From Ignavibacteria bacterium UBA7675 (GTDB lineage: Bacteria; Bacteroidota; Ignavibacteria; Kapaibacteriales; UB7675): a stretch of 22,778 nt of DNA. The translations under genes were made by a program, and so were the position numbers. Below are positions 1 to 6,344 of the stretch, one piece after another (within the stretch, counting starts at the first letter, position 1; each line of letters starts with the position of its first letter). The notes under the pieces are model-generated. The model made no database searches. It was not told the DNA's origin and was given only the letters and a program-made list of their open reading frames with translations. The stretch is taken from positions 898-23,675 of the forward strand of contig DLHF01000050.1 of the NCBI GenBank assembly GCA_002483085.1, written 5' to 3'.

Positions 1-1
1 G

Positions 2-1198
2 TTTGTGCTCAGCGCCATTGTCGATATGACAGAGCGAAAACGGTTAGAAACCCGCTTTCGAGCCACTATCGAGTCTGCACCAACCGCTATGGTGATGATC
101 GACCGCGACGGACACATTGTGCTAGTCAATACGGAAACCGAAAAGCTCTTTGGCTACTCGCGTCAAGAGCTCATTGGCGAAAGCGTGGAAATACTTGTGC
201 CACAGGGATCGCGTCCGCATCATCCGCACTTGCGCGATAACTTTTTTGCATCTCCACAGGCGCGCCGCATGGGAGCAGGACGCGACCTGTACGCTTTGCG
301 TAAGGACGGCAGCACTTTCCCGGTCGAAATCGGGCTCAACCCTATCGAGACCGAAGACGGAACGTTTGTGCTCAGCGCCATTGTCGACATCACAGAGCGA
401 AAACAGTTAGAGCTCGCATTGCGCCAAGCCAACGAGCAGCTTGAACATCGAGTACACGAGCGCACACGCGATCTCGCACTGAAAGCAGCAGAGCTACAGG
501 AACTCAACAGAGCTTTAGAGAGAAGCAATCTCGAACTGAAGCAATTTGCTTCGATTGCCTCGCACGATCTTCAATCGCCATTGCGAGGCATTAGCGGCTT
601 TGTGCAGCTCTTGCATTCGGAATATCGGGACAAGTTGGACGAAAAAGCTAACGATTGGATAGAGCGCATTGTACAGTCTACTCAACAGATGCACAGTCTC
701 ATTCGGGATTTGCTCGCCTACTCCCGCGTTGACTCTGCGGTAGAACCATTTCGCAGTGTTCCCTTGCACGAAATCTTCCAGGAAGCAGTAACCTGCCTCG
801 AAGCAACTATCCGTGAATCGGGCGCACAGATTACCTGTAGCACTCTGCCTACAGTAACAGGCGATAGGATACAGCTACTACAGCTCCTGCAAAACCTGAT
901 CGACAACGCTATCAAGTACCGCAGTGCGGAACCGCCCAAGATTCATGTATCAGCCGACCGCGATACAAAAGGGTGGATTTTTTCTGTACAAGACAATGGT
1001 ATCGGTATCGCTCTCAAACACCAGGAGCGAATATTCGAGATATTTCGCAGATTGCACAATCAGAAAGAATATCCCGGCACAGGAATTGGTTTGGCAGTAT
1101 GCCGCCGCGTAGTACAACGGCATGGCGGCAATATATGGCTGGAATCGTCGCCGGGACATGGCAGCACATTCTTTTTCAGCATACCTGAACGTCCATAG
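2..1198 (+). CDS. PAS-domain sensor histidine kinase, 5' end cut by window
   Basis: Sensor kinase that autophosphorylates on histidine and probably passes the phosphate to the regulator just downstream. The frame is open to the window edge, so the N-terminus is missing; the GTG at 5 is not taken as the start. Numbering from that GTG, a PAS/PAC domain covers about residues 15-132 and ends in SAIVDITERKQLE. A coiled linker follows (about 133-180), then the HisKA phosphoacceptor site SHDLQSPLR with His187. The HATPase domain has an N-box with Asn301, a G1 box DNGIGI from residue 330 and a G2 box GTGIGLAV from 358. The window opens with SAIVDMTERKRLE, the end of a second, upstream PAS almost identical to this one, so the full protein has at least two tandem PAS domains. 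No membrane segment is visible here. The signal sensed is unknown. The family call is very secure. Confidence 0.95.
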   Translation, partial: FVLSAIVDMTERKRLETRFRATIESAPTAMVMIDRDGHIVLVNTETEKLFGYSRQELIGESVEILVPQGSRPHHPHLRDNFFASPQARRMGAGRDLYALRKDGSTFPVEIGLNPIETEDGTFVLSAIVDITERKQLELALRQANEQLEHRVHERTRDLALKAAELQELNRALERSNLELKQFASIASHDLQSPLRGISGFVQLLHSEYRDKLDEKANDWIERIVQSTQQMHSLIRDLLAYSRVDSAVEPFRSVPLHEIFQEAVTCLEATIRESGAQITCSTLPTVTGDRIQLLQLLQNLIDNAIKYRSAEPPKIHVSADRDTKGWIFSVQDNGIGIALKHQERIFEIFRRLHNQKEYPGTGIGLAVCRRVVQRHGGNIWLESSPGHGSTFFFSIPERP

Positions 1199-1228
1199 AC
1201 CCTAAACATCTATTACAACAAGAGAATC

Positions 1229-1687
1229 ATGAATACTGTAAATAGCCGAACCGCCGAAATTTTATTAGTAGAAGACAACGAAAACGATGTCCTACTAACA
1301 CGTGAAGGCTTCCGACAAGCCAGGCTTCTTATCAATCTGCATCATGTAAGCGATGGAGAAGAGTGTTTGGCTTTTCTGCGTAAACAACATCCATACGACA
1401 AGGTTCCAACACCCGACCTGATTCTGCTCGATTTGAACATGCCGCGAATGGACGGGCGCGAAGTGATGGCAGAAATATCAGCCGACAAAAATTTATGCCA
1501 TCTGCCCGTTGTTATTCTAACAACATCTGCCGAAGAAAGAGAAATTCTGGGTATGTATCGGCTTCGCTGTAGCTCATATATCGTAAAGCCGGTGGATTTC
1601 GATCAGTTTCTTCAGGTATCACGATTGATAGGCGATTACTGGCTGAACCTCGTTGTACTTCCATCCAGAGATACCAAAAATTGGTAG
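1229..1687 (+). CDS. Single-domain response regulator, Rcp1-like
   Basis: A 152-residue stand-alone receiver domain with no output domain. It should take phosphate from the kinase that ends 30 bp upstream. The CheY-type catalytic set is complete: acidic pair Glu15-Asp16 in LLVEDNENDV, phosphoacceptor Asp68 in LILLDLNMPRMDG, Thr98/Thr99 and Lys120 in YIVKP. The sequence style (VEDNENDVLLTREGF, SDGEECLAFLRK) matches Rcp1-type regulators that commonly pair with PAS or phytochrome-like histidine kinases. With no DNA-binding domain it probably acts by protein contact or as a phosphorelay intermediate; this is inferred from the family. The start is the ATG at 1229 after a weak purine-rich AAGAGA. 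Transcription with the kinase is likely from the spacing and shared strand. Confidence 0.93.
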   Translation: MNTVNSRTAEILLVEDNENDVLLTREGFRQARLLINLHHVSDGEECLAFLRKQHPYDKVPTPDLILLDLNMPRMDGREVMAEISADKNLCHLPVVILTTSAEEREILGMYRLRCSSYIVKPVDFDQFLQVSRLIGDYWLNLVVLPSRDTKNW

Positions 1688-1747
1688 AAATTCATATGGC
1701 AGCCCTTCTTCTTTGTTATCGCTTCAGGCTATCGGGTTTGCAGACCT

Positions 1748-3337
1748 CTACAACTCTTTGTGGGGCAGAATCTGCGCGCTACTATGAAGCGGAAACATAT
1801 CCTTTGCTGTTTCATACGGCCCATTCTGCATCCTCTCTACAAACACCTCGTGAGTAGATCGGTTCTGAAGCCTGCTCTCTGCCCAAAACAATATTTCTGG
1901 CAATCCCAAAAATTCCTGATTGCCATGATGCAGTAGATCAGCCAGTTCTCCATACATAGCATGGATAATGCGGTCGATATTCTTTTTATCAGTAGCGTCT
2001 AACAATTTTTCAACAGACATCAGGATGATGCCTTCTATTATGCCGGGCAACTGGTTTTTCCTGATAAAGCGTTTGTTGGAGCGCAATCTGTTGTCCAGAA
2101 TATCTGTGTTGCCTAATTCGTAATGCACCAGCACACCAAATGCGCGCGCAAACTCTTGGAGGTCGCGCTTGACCTCGATACGCCGCTCATTGAGAATGAT
2201 AGTGAGATATTCTAAAGCTTTGCTGTACCGGCCTTCAAGAAAGTAGATAACAGCACAATTGTGGCACAACGTAATATAGACCAAAGGGGAATACTTGTCG
2301 GCTCGCACAGACATGAACTGCTCGATATCAGCAATGACAGACAGACAATGATCTAACTGCCCGCGATTCAGGAAATAGAGGAGCTCGATATTCCAAGCAT
2401 CTCTCATGCCGTGTATTTCTTCGGGAGAGGAAGCTGACAAAGTCTTCAAATCCCGAAGGATAGTTATGAATTCGTTCTCGTCCGAAGAAGACAGAAGGCA
2501 GTTCAGATAGTTCAGCAGATAACGCCCATACTGGGAAGGTCGGTCTGCAACCATGGCGGGAAATCGCTTCCACAGGTAGACAGCTTTTTTGTACTGATAC
2601 AATGCTCCATCCTGGTCGCCGGTCAGCAAAGAATATGTTCCCCGAGTATTGTACAGAGCTAATTGTGCATCAAAAGAAACGGCCTGTGTTTCATCCCGCA
2701 TAAGAGAGTGAGCCATAATACTCCGAAGTTTTTCTAAATCGCTGGGTACGGGCACTGCGGCATATCGCGCCGATATCGCCTGCATCAAGTCCATCAGCCG
2801 GAGGTATTCGTTGGCATTGGTCATCTGGGTCAGCAGAATGTCTACCTGCTGGTACAGTGCATCGATATCTGTTTCAAAAGAGTCTGTGATTCCTTTAATC
2901 AGCAGATTGCGCTTCCACCGAAAAACTTCAATAAGAGCAGGATGGTATTCAGTTTCCCTCGCCTTCTTCTCGGCGCGTGTCAGTATTTTCAAGCAGTGGT
3001 TGTACAATCCCCGGCTGTACAGTGTTTCCACATGTGTGAGCAGGCGGCGAAGCTGGGCTCGGGATTGTTTTGTGGCATGATAAGCCGATAGGCTGTCCAG
3101 CAGTAACTCCGTCAGTTCGTTCTTGAGGGACGACAACCGCCTCGCATAGGGTTTCCCCTGCACCGCCGCCGCAAGCGCTGCGTCGCTTTCTGGCTGCATT
3201 TTATCGATAACTTCAAAAAGGCGCGAACAATCATTTCCCTCTCCCTTGTTGTAAAAGGCAGATGACAGCTTAAAGTATCGCTTTTCCTGCCGGGTCATGG
3301 AGCCAATAAGATGCACCAGGTCATTTGATGTGTTCAT
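1748..3337 (-). CDS. TPR-like alpha-helical repeat protein, function unknown
   Basis: A 529-residue protein rich in Leu, Ala, Arg and Glu with almost no predicted strand. It reads as an array of antiparallel helices of TPR type (for example CLKILTRAEKKARETEY, YFLEGRYSKALEYLTIIL, ALYNTRGTYSLLTGDQDGAL). The N-terminus (LIGSMTRQEKRYFKLSSAF) resembles a lineage-specific family of large helical proteins that I recall from Bacteroidota, whose function is not known to me. No signal peptide, membrane segment or catalytic motif is visible, so a cytoplasmic scaffold or protein-binding role is the most that can be inferred. It converges on the response regulator with a 60-bp gap, so it is not in that operon. 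The ATG at 3337 is the first in-frame start; there is no clear Shine-Dalgarno sequence. Confidence 0.8.
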   Translation of the reverse strand: MNTSNDLVHLIGSMTRQEKRYFKLSSAFYNKGEGNDCSRLFEVIDKMQPESDAALAAAVQGKPYARRLSSLKNELTELLLDSLSAYHATKQSRAQLRRLLTHVETLYSRGLYNHCLKILTRAEKKARETEYHPALIEVFRWKRNLLIKGITDSFETDIDALYQQVDILLTQMTNANEYLRLMDLMQAISARYAAVPVPSDLEKLRSIMAHSLMRDETQAVSFDAQLALYNTRGTYSLLTGDQDGALYQYKKAVYLWKRFPAMVADRPSQYGRYLLNYLNCLLSSSDENEFITILRDLKTLSASSPEEIHGMRDAWNIELLYFLNRGQLDHCLSVIADIEQFMSVRADKYSPLVYITLCHNCAVIYFLEGRYSKALEYLTIILNERRIEVKRDLQEFARAFGVLVHYELGNTDILDNRLRSNKRFIRKNQLPGIIEGIILMSVEKLLDATDKKNIDRIIHAMYGELADLLHHGNQEFLGLPEILFWAESRLQNRSTHEVFVERMQNGPYETAKDMFPLHSSAQILPHKEL

Positions 3338-3897
3338 CGTACTCTGTAAGTAAAAAGCGTAGGAAACAGTTGTTGTCCTTTATGCTTATGTAGATGTTAT
3401 GATGTTATCCGCAATTTGGAAAAGCCGTCCGGCTCTGTTCTCTATCTATAGCGCTTCGCATTGTACGCGCACAGCCAGTTGGGGTGTTATAAGCCTTTGC
3501 AAAACGCCCGCGCCATCCTATCGAAGGCTTGAAAGAGTTTCGTCAAAATCACTACTATCCATGAGGAAATACCAGTCGATTAATGAACCAGCGGCTGTAC
3601 AGAACCAGATACCACACTCTTTTCCTCTATCTATCACCAGTGAATGGCAATAGTACACAATATAAGCCCCGGAACGAACAAAAAAACATTTCTGAAAAAA
3701 TATCTGCAAAACGCCCATTATTGTTCAAACACAACGCTTTTAGGTGTCTTATCCTCTTGCACACAGAAGTCTTCCCTGTCTCGAAAACCGAGTTTATTCC
3801 ACCTCCCGGTTCGCTTCTGGGTAGGCGTTTATTGCATGTTTGCATCGTGATCATGCTCTTCTACAGAGCTTTTGTTTATCCTTTCAGGAGACTTTTC
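3338..3897. other. Divergent intergenic region, no convincing gene
   Basis: This 560-bp gap separates the - strand helical protein from the + strand island. Open frames here lack ribosome-binding sites and recognisable protein texture. The frame of the next gene stays open back to 3583, but that stretch is low-complexity and reads like non-coding DNA. TGCAAAACGCCC occurs twice (near 3497 and 3704). The region should hold promoters for both flanking genes, but I could not assign -10 or -33 boxes with confidence. Confidence 0.5.
3881..3897 (+). promoter_or_regulatory. Ribosome-binding site deciding the start at 3898
   Basis: CTTTCAGGAG at 3881-3890 places AGGAG seven bases before the ATG at 3898. 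This is the strongest Shine-Dalgarno signal in the area and argues that translation begins here and not at the ATG 105 codons upstream (3583). The nine-base word CTTTCAGGA recurs at 5785, six bases before the ATG of the 129-residue gene. Confidence 0.75.
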
Positions 3898-4401
3898 ATG
3901 TCCGAAACAGTACAATCCCCTACAGCCCTGATCATGCAGCCGGACAACATCATAACTTCAAATGGCTCTACCCTACAGCTATATGGGGGATCCGTCCCCT
4001 TTAGTTGGGCCTTGGAAGTATATCTCGAAAAAGAAACCTTGGGATCGGACATCCATTGGTTTGTCACGCTCCACATTACTTCCCAAGGAACACATCAGCA
4101 GGTATTTCGCTCCTCCACAGTCGAGCTTGCCCCCAATCAGGTGAAACAAGTTCCCTTCCCCCGTCCGGGCGACCCTGCGCCTAATATCCCGCCCGGTGAA
4201 TACGGTATAAATACATGTACAGCGCAATCTCAAGATGAGCAAACCATTGTGCCGAACTGCATAGGCGTGAAACTAACTGCCCAGCCCAATACGCTGCCGT
4301 TTGTGACCATCGTCGATACAGGAGTAGCTCCTGCCTGGCTTATCGGCGCGCGACACATTTTTCTGACTGACCCTCCGCTGCAAAGTAGACCCAACAGCTA
4401 A
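3898..4401 (+). CDS. Uncharacterised beta-rich protein, 167 residues
   Basis: I do not recognise this protein. From the ATG at 3898 it encodes MSETVQSPTALIMQPDNI and so on. It has no signal peptide and no membrane helix. It is rich in Thr, Pro, Gln and Ser with alternating hydrophobic residues (IHWFVTLHITSQG, KLTAQPNTLPFVTIVD), as in a beta-sandwich. The two cysteines near the middle (INTCTAQ and VPNCIG) are about 18 residues apart and could form a disulfide if the protein is exported. It is the first gene of the island 3898-8258 and is followed by an 11-bp hairpin at 4444-4472, which suggests that it ends its own transcript. A role cannot be named. The coding call rests on the strong ribosome-binding site and the sensible protein texture. 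Confidence 0.7.
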   Translation: MSETVQSPTALIMQPDNIITSNGSTLQLYGGSVPFSWALEVYLEKETLGSDIHWFVTLHITSQGTHQQVFRSSTVELAPNQVKQVPFPRPGDPAPNIPPGEYGINTCTAQSQDEQTIVPNCIGVKLTAQPNTLPFVTIVDTGVAPAWLIGARHIFLTDPPLQSRPNS

Positions 4402-4775
4402 ATCTTCCGTTCGGGAATCCGCGCTCATTAGAATGTCTCTGTATCCCGATTGCCGCTCGCAGGCAATCGGGACAGGGAGTGCTTTTTCTGTACATCAGGA
4501 AAGCGCTCCGAATCCTCCAGAAAATATTGGAACAGAAAGTATTGGAATTGCTTCATGGTGCTGCCGTCTCCGCTCATAGCTCCGGTCTCCGCTCCGCGCT
4601 GCACAAGCCGCTGCGTGGCAGTTCGACCTTTACCGCAGCTTTGTTGTCGTAGGAACAATGTGCGGACGAAGCAACTGATGACGGTAAGGCCGCCTGTCCC
4701 CTAACATGTTCATATTCGCAACCTATATAAGCTCAACAACTATTCTTTTCATACTCATTACACAAGAGGACTGCT
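4402..4775. other. Intergenic region with hairpin, no gene seen
   Basis: This 374-bp gap holds the hairpin at 4444-4472, then a GC-rich stretch, then an AT-rich leader (about 4705-4775) that probably contains the promoter of the 246-residue gene. TATTGGAA occurs twice close together around 4525-4550. Short frames on both strands have no ribosome-binding site or recognisable content. Confidence 0.5.
4444..4472 (+). terminator. Hairpin, probable transcription terminator
   Basis: TCCCGATTGCC at 4444-4454 pairs perfectly with GGCAATCGGGA at 4462-4472 around a 7-base loop. A run of five T follows about ten bases later (4482-4486). That distance is longer than in a textbook intrinsic terminator. 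It lies 42 bases after the stop of the 167-residue gene. Confidence 0.65.
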
Positions 4776-5516
4776 ATGGCAAATCGCCGCTTTTACATCG
4801 TTAACGACTCGTCTTCCACTGTACATCTGAGCACATTCCATCTGGGCTGCGGCGGAGTGCCCTGGTTAGATGGACTTCCGCGCTGCAATACCCAAGCTGT
4901 ACCGCCCGGTGCCACTCAGTATTATGAGCCGAGCAGTTGGGTGATCGACTTTGACCTCATTCTCAGTGTGTTTGTTGATATCGTAGCTATTGCAGGGGAA
5001 ATCGCTGTGGCCGTCCTGACCGAGGGCGCGGCAGTTCCCGCAGAAGAGGAATCTGTGGAAGCTATGGTTGGAGAGTTCTGGGCCAGTGTAGAAGAAGCCA
5101 CTGGCGAGGAAGCTACGAGCATTATTTCCAAGCTGACCGAGGCCAGTTCGGAAAACTTCGCAAGCCTGGCCAGCAAGCTCGGTACCACTCCGGAACGCCT
5201 AGGTTCAATCATGAAAAGCATCGGCATGGGCAGTGCTACTATCGGCGCAGGAGTGATGCTCGACAAACTGCTCCCCGAGTGGAAATTTTTCCTTACCAAT
5301 GAGACCTCCAATGTCTGGCAGCCGAGGGCGGCAATAATCGACCCGCAGACAACAAATGTGATCTATACAGTCACCGATGCAGCTCTGACATCAGGCATGA
5401 TCATCTTCGAGCACGACGGCTGGATTCGCCGTTCTACCGATGATGTATCAGTCTGGTGGAGCGGTGACGGCATAGAAAGCCTTCCCGGCTTCAGCCCTAC
5501 TTCCCCAAGGGACTGA
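4776..5516 (+). CDS. Uncharacterised protein with central hydrophobic segment, 246 residues
   Basis: I do not recognise a family. The ATG at 4776 follows AAGAGGA by six bases. The protein opens with a polar beta-like part (about residues 1-55, RRFYIVNDSSSTVHLSTFHLG, with cysteines near 25 and 37). A hydrophobic, acidic-flanked stretch follows (about 57-82, including LILSVFVDIVAIAGEIAVAV), then an amphipathic helical part rich in Ala, Ser and Glu with a Gly-rich piece (SIGMGSATIGAGVMLDKLL, about 147-168), and a Trp-rich C-terminal beta part (FEHDGWIRRSTDDVSVWW). There is no N-terminal signal peptide. A soluble beta region combined with hidden hydrophobic helices is a pattern seen in pore-forming proteins; that is only an analogy. 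A hairpin follows at 5569-5605. An alternative is a membrane-associated structural protein. Confidence 0.75.
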   Translation: MANRRFYIVNDSSSTVHLSTFHLGCGGVPWLDGLPRCNTQAVPPGATQYYEPSSWVIDFDLILSVFVDIVAIAGEIAVAVLTEGAAVPAEEESVEAMVGEFWASVEEATGEEATSIISKLTEASSENFASLASKLGTTPERLGSIMKSIGMGSATIGAGVMLDKLLPEWKFFLTNETSNVWQPRAAIIDPQTTNVIYTVTDAALTSGMIIFEHDGWIRRSTDDVSVWWSGDGIESLPGFSPTSPRD

Positions 5517-5568
5517 TCCTCTGCTGCGCTCTATACATAATGAAGTGCTGTACATCTGCCTCTTTAAC

Positions 5569-5605
5569 CAGCTATGACTGGCTTCTTCCCAGCCGGTCAT
5601 AGCTG
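5569..5605 (+). terminator. 14-bp hairpin after the 246-residue gene
   Basis: CAGCTATGACTGGC at 5569-5582 pairs with GCCGGTCATAGCTG at 5592-5605, with one G-T wobble and a 9-base loop. It starts 53 bases after the stop codon. No T-run follows, so it may act as a 3' stabilising hairpin or a Rho-type end, not a clean intrinsic terminator. Confidence 0.55.
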
Positions 5606-5641
5606 CCCTCCCCCAGAGAGTCCGATCACAACTTTCAGGGA

Positions 5642-5689
5642 ATGCCGGTTCTCTCCCTCATGCGCACGAGAGCAGAACCGGCATGAGGG
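5642..5689 (+). promoter_or_regulatory. Two competing hairpins upstream of the 129-residue gene
   Basis: ATGCCGGTTCT (5642-5652) pairs perfectly with AGAACCGGCAT (5674-5684). A second stem, CCCTCATGC (5655-5663) with GCATGAGGG (5681-5689), is also perfect. The two share bases 5681-5684, so only one can form fully at a time. This resembles an attenuator or switch, placed about 110 bases before the next start codon. It could instead be a 3' end structure of the preceding transcript. Confidence 0.4.
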
Positions 5690-5784
5690 GAGCGATACAG
5701 TGATCAACCTCCCTACATTTTCCCGGCTGCAGACAGGAAAATGGAAGATTTACAACGTTTTGCTCTTACATTTTTCCCAATACT

Positions 5785-5799
5785 CTTTCAGGAAATCCT
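5785..5799 (+). promoter_or_regulatory. Ribosome-binding site of the 129-residue gene
   Basis: CTTTCAGGA at 5785-5793 puts AGGA six bases before the ATG at 5800. The same nine bases precede the 167-residue gene at 3881. Confidence 0.65.
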
Positions 5800-6189
5800 A
5801 TGCCTATTACATTCCACAAGGAAAACATTCTCGCCGAAAAAACGGGCCTTACGGTCCATGCTGCCGACCTTCCCAGTAGCCAGCTATCAGGCCAGATTAC
5901 ACTTATAGATTCGGTAACGCTTTCTTATGCTATGGATACTATTCGTCTTACAGGAAGTGCGGTGCTTCTTATAACGGTATTCCCATTCTCGGGTATGGTA
6001 AGCGCTACCGACCCCGTGCTGCCTTTAAGCGGCATGATAGGGCCTGACCTACTCTCTTCAGCATTCTACATGTGGGATCTGAGCGTATTCCTCGACGTAG
6101 CAAACCGCCAGCTCACCCTGAACGGACAGATATATTCTTCGACCTCGGGTTCCAGAAATTTCAGCAATGTTATTCTTCTGAGCTGGTAA
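5800..6189 (+). CDS. Uncharacterised small beta-rich protein, 129 residues
   Basis: I do not recognise this protein. It starts MPITFHKENILAEKTG after a good ribosome-binding site. It is Ser-, Leu- and Thr-rich with alternating hydrophobic and polar residues (TLSYAMDTIRLTGSAVLLIT, LDVANRQLTLNGQIYSS), the texture of a small beta-barrel or beta-sandwich. There is no signal peptide, no cysteine and very few charged residues in the C-terminal half. It is the third + strand gene of the island and ends in a 14-bp hairpin at 6223-6255, converging on the GH16-like gene. No function can be assigned. The coding call is supported by the ribosome-binding site, an ATG start and the ordered position among similar small genes. 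Confidence 0.65.
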   Translation: MPITFHKENILAEKTGLTVHAADLPSSQLSGQITLIDSVTLSYAMDTIRLTGSAVLLITVFPFSGMVSATDPVLPLSGMIGPDLLSSAFYMWDLSVFLDVANRQLTLNGQIYSSTSGSRNFSNVILLSW

Positions 6190-6222
6190 TAGAAAAGCCG
6201 TAATGGCTTCCGCAGTACAGTC

Positions 6223-6255
6223 TACACATGGCCGGAGCATTTCCGGCCATGTGTA
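6223..6255. terminator. 14-bp perfect hairpin between convergent genes
   Basis: TACACATGGCCGGA (6223-6236) pairs perfectly with TCCGGCCATGTGTA (6242-6255) around a 5-base loop. It is the strongest hairpin in the window and lies between the ends of a + strand and a - strand gene, so it could stop transcription from both sides. There is no T-run on either side. Confidence 0.65.
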
Positions 6256-6344
6256 CCCGTACTCTCATAGAAAACCCCTGAAAGACTGATGCTTCCAAGG
6301 GTTTCAAGTTGTGTATCGAGCATAAAGCAACTAGCAAAGCTCGT

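Noticed and set aside
3583..3897. N-terminal extension of the 167-residue protein
   Set aside because: The frame is open, but a strong ribosome-binding site marks 3898 and the upstream translation has no protein-like pattern.
5517..6260. Integron attC sites suggested by gene-hairpin-gene layout
   Set aside because: The hairpins lack the GTTRRRY and RYYYAAC core boxes, differ in sequence, and no integrase is present in the window.
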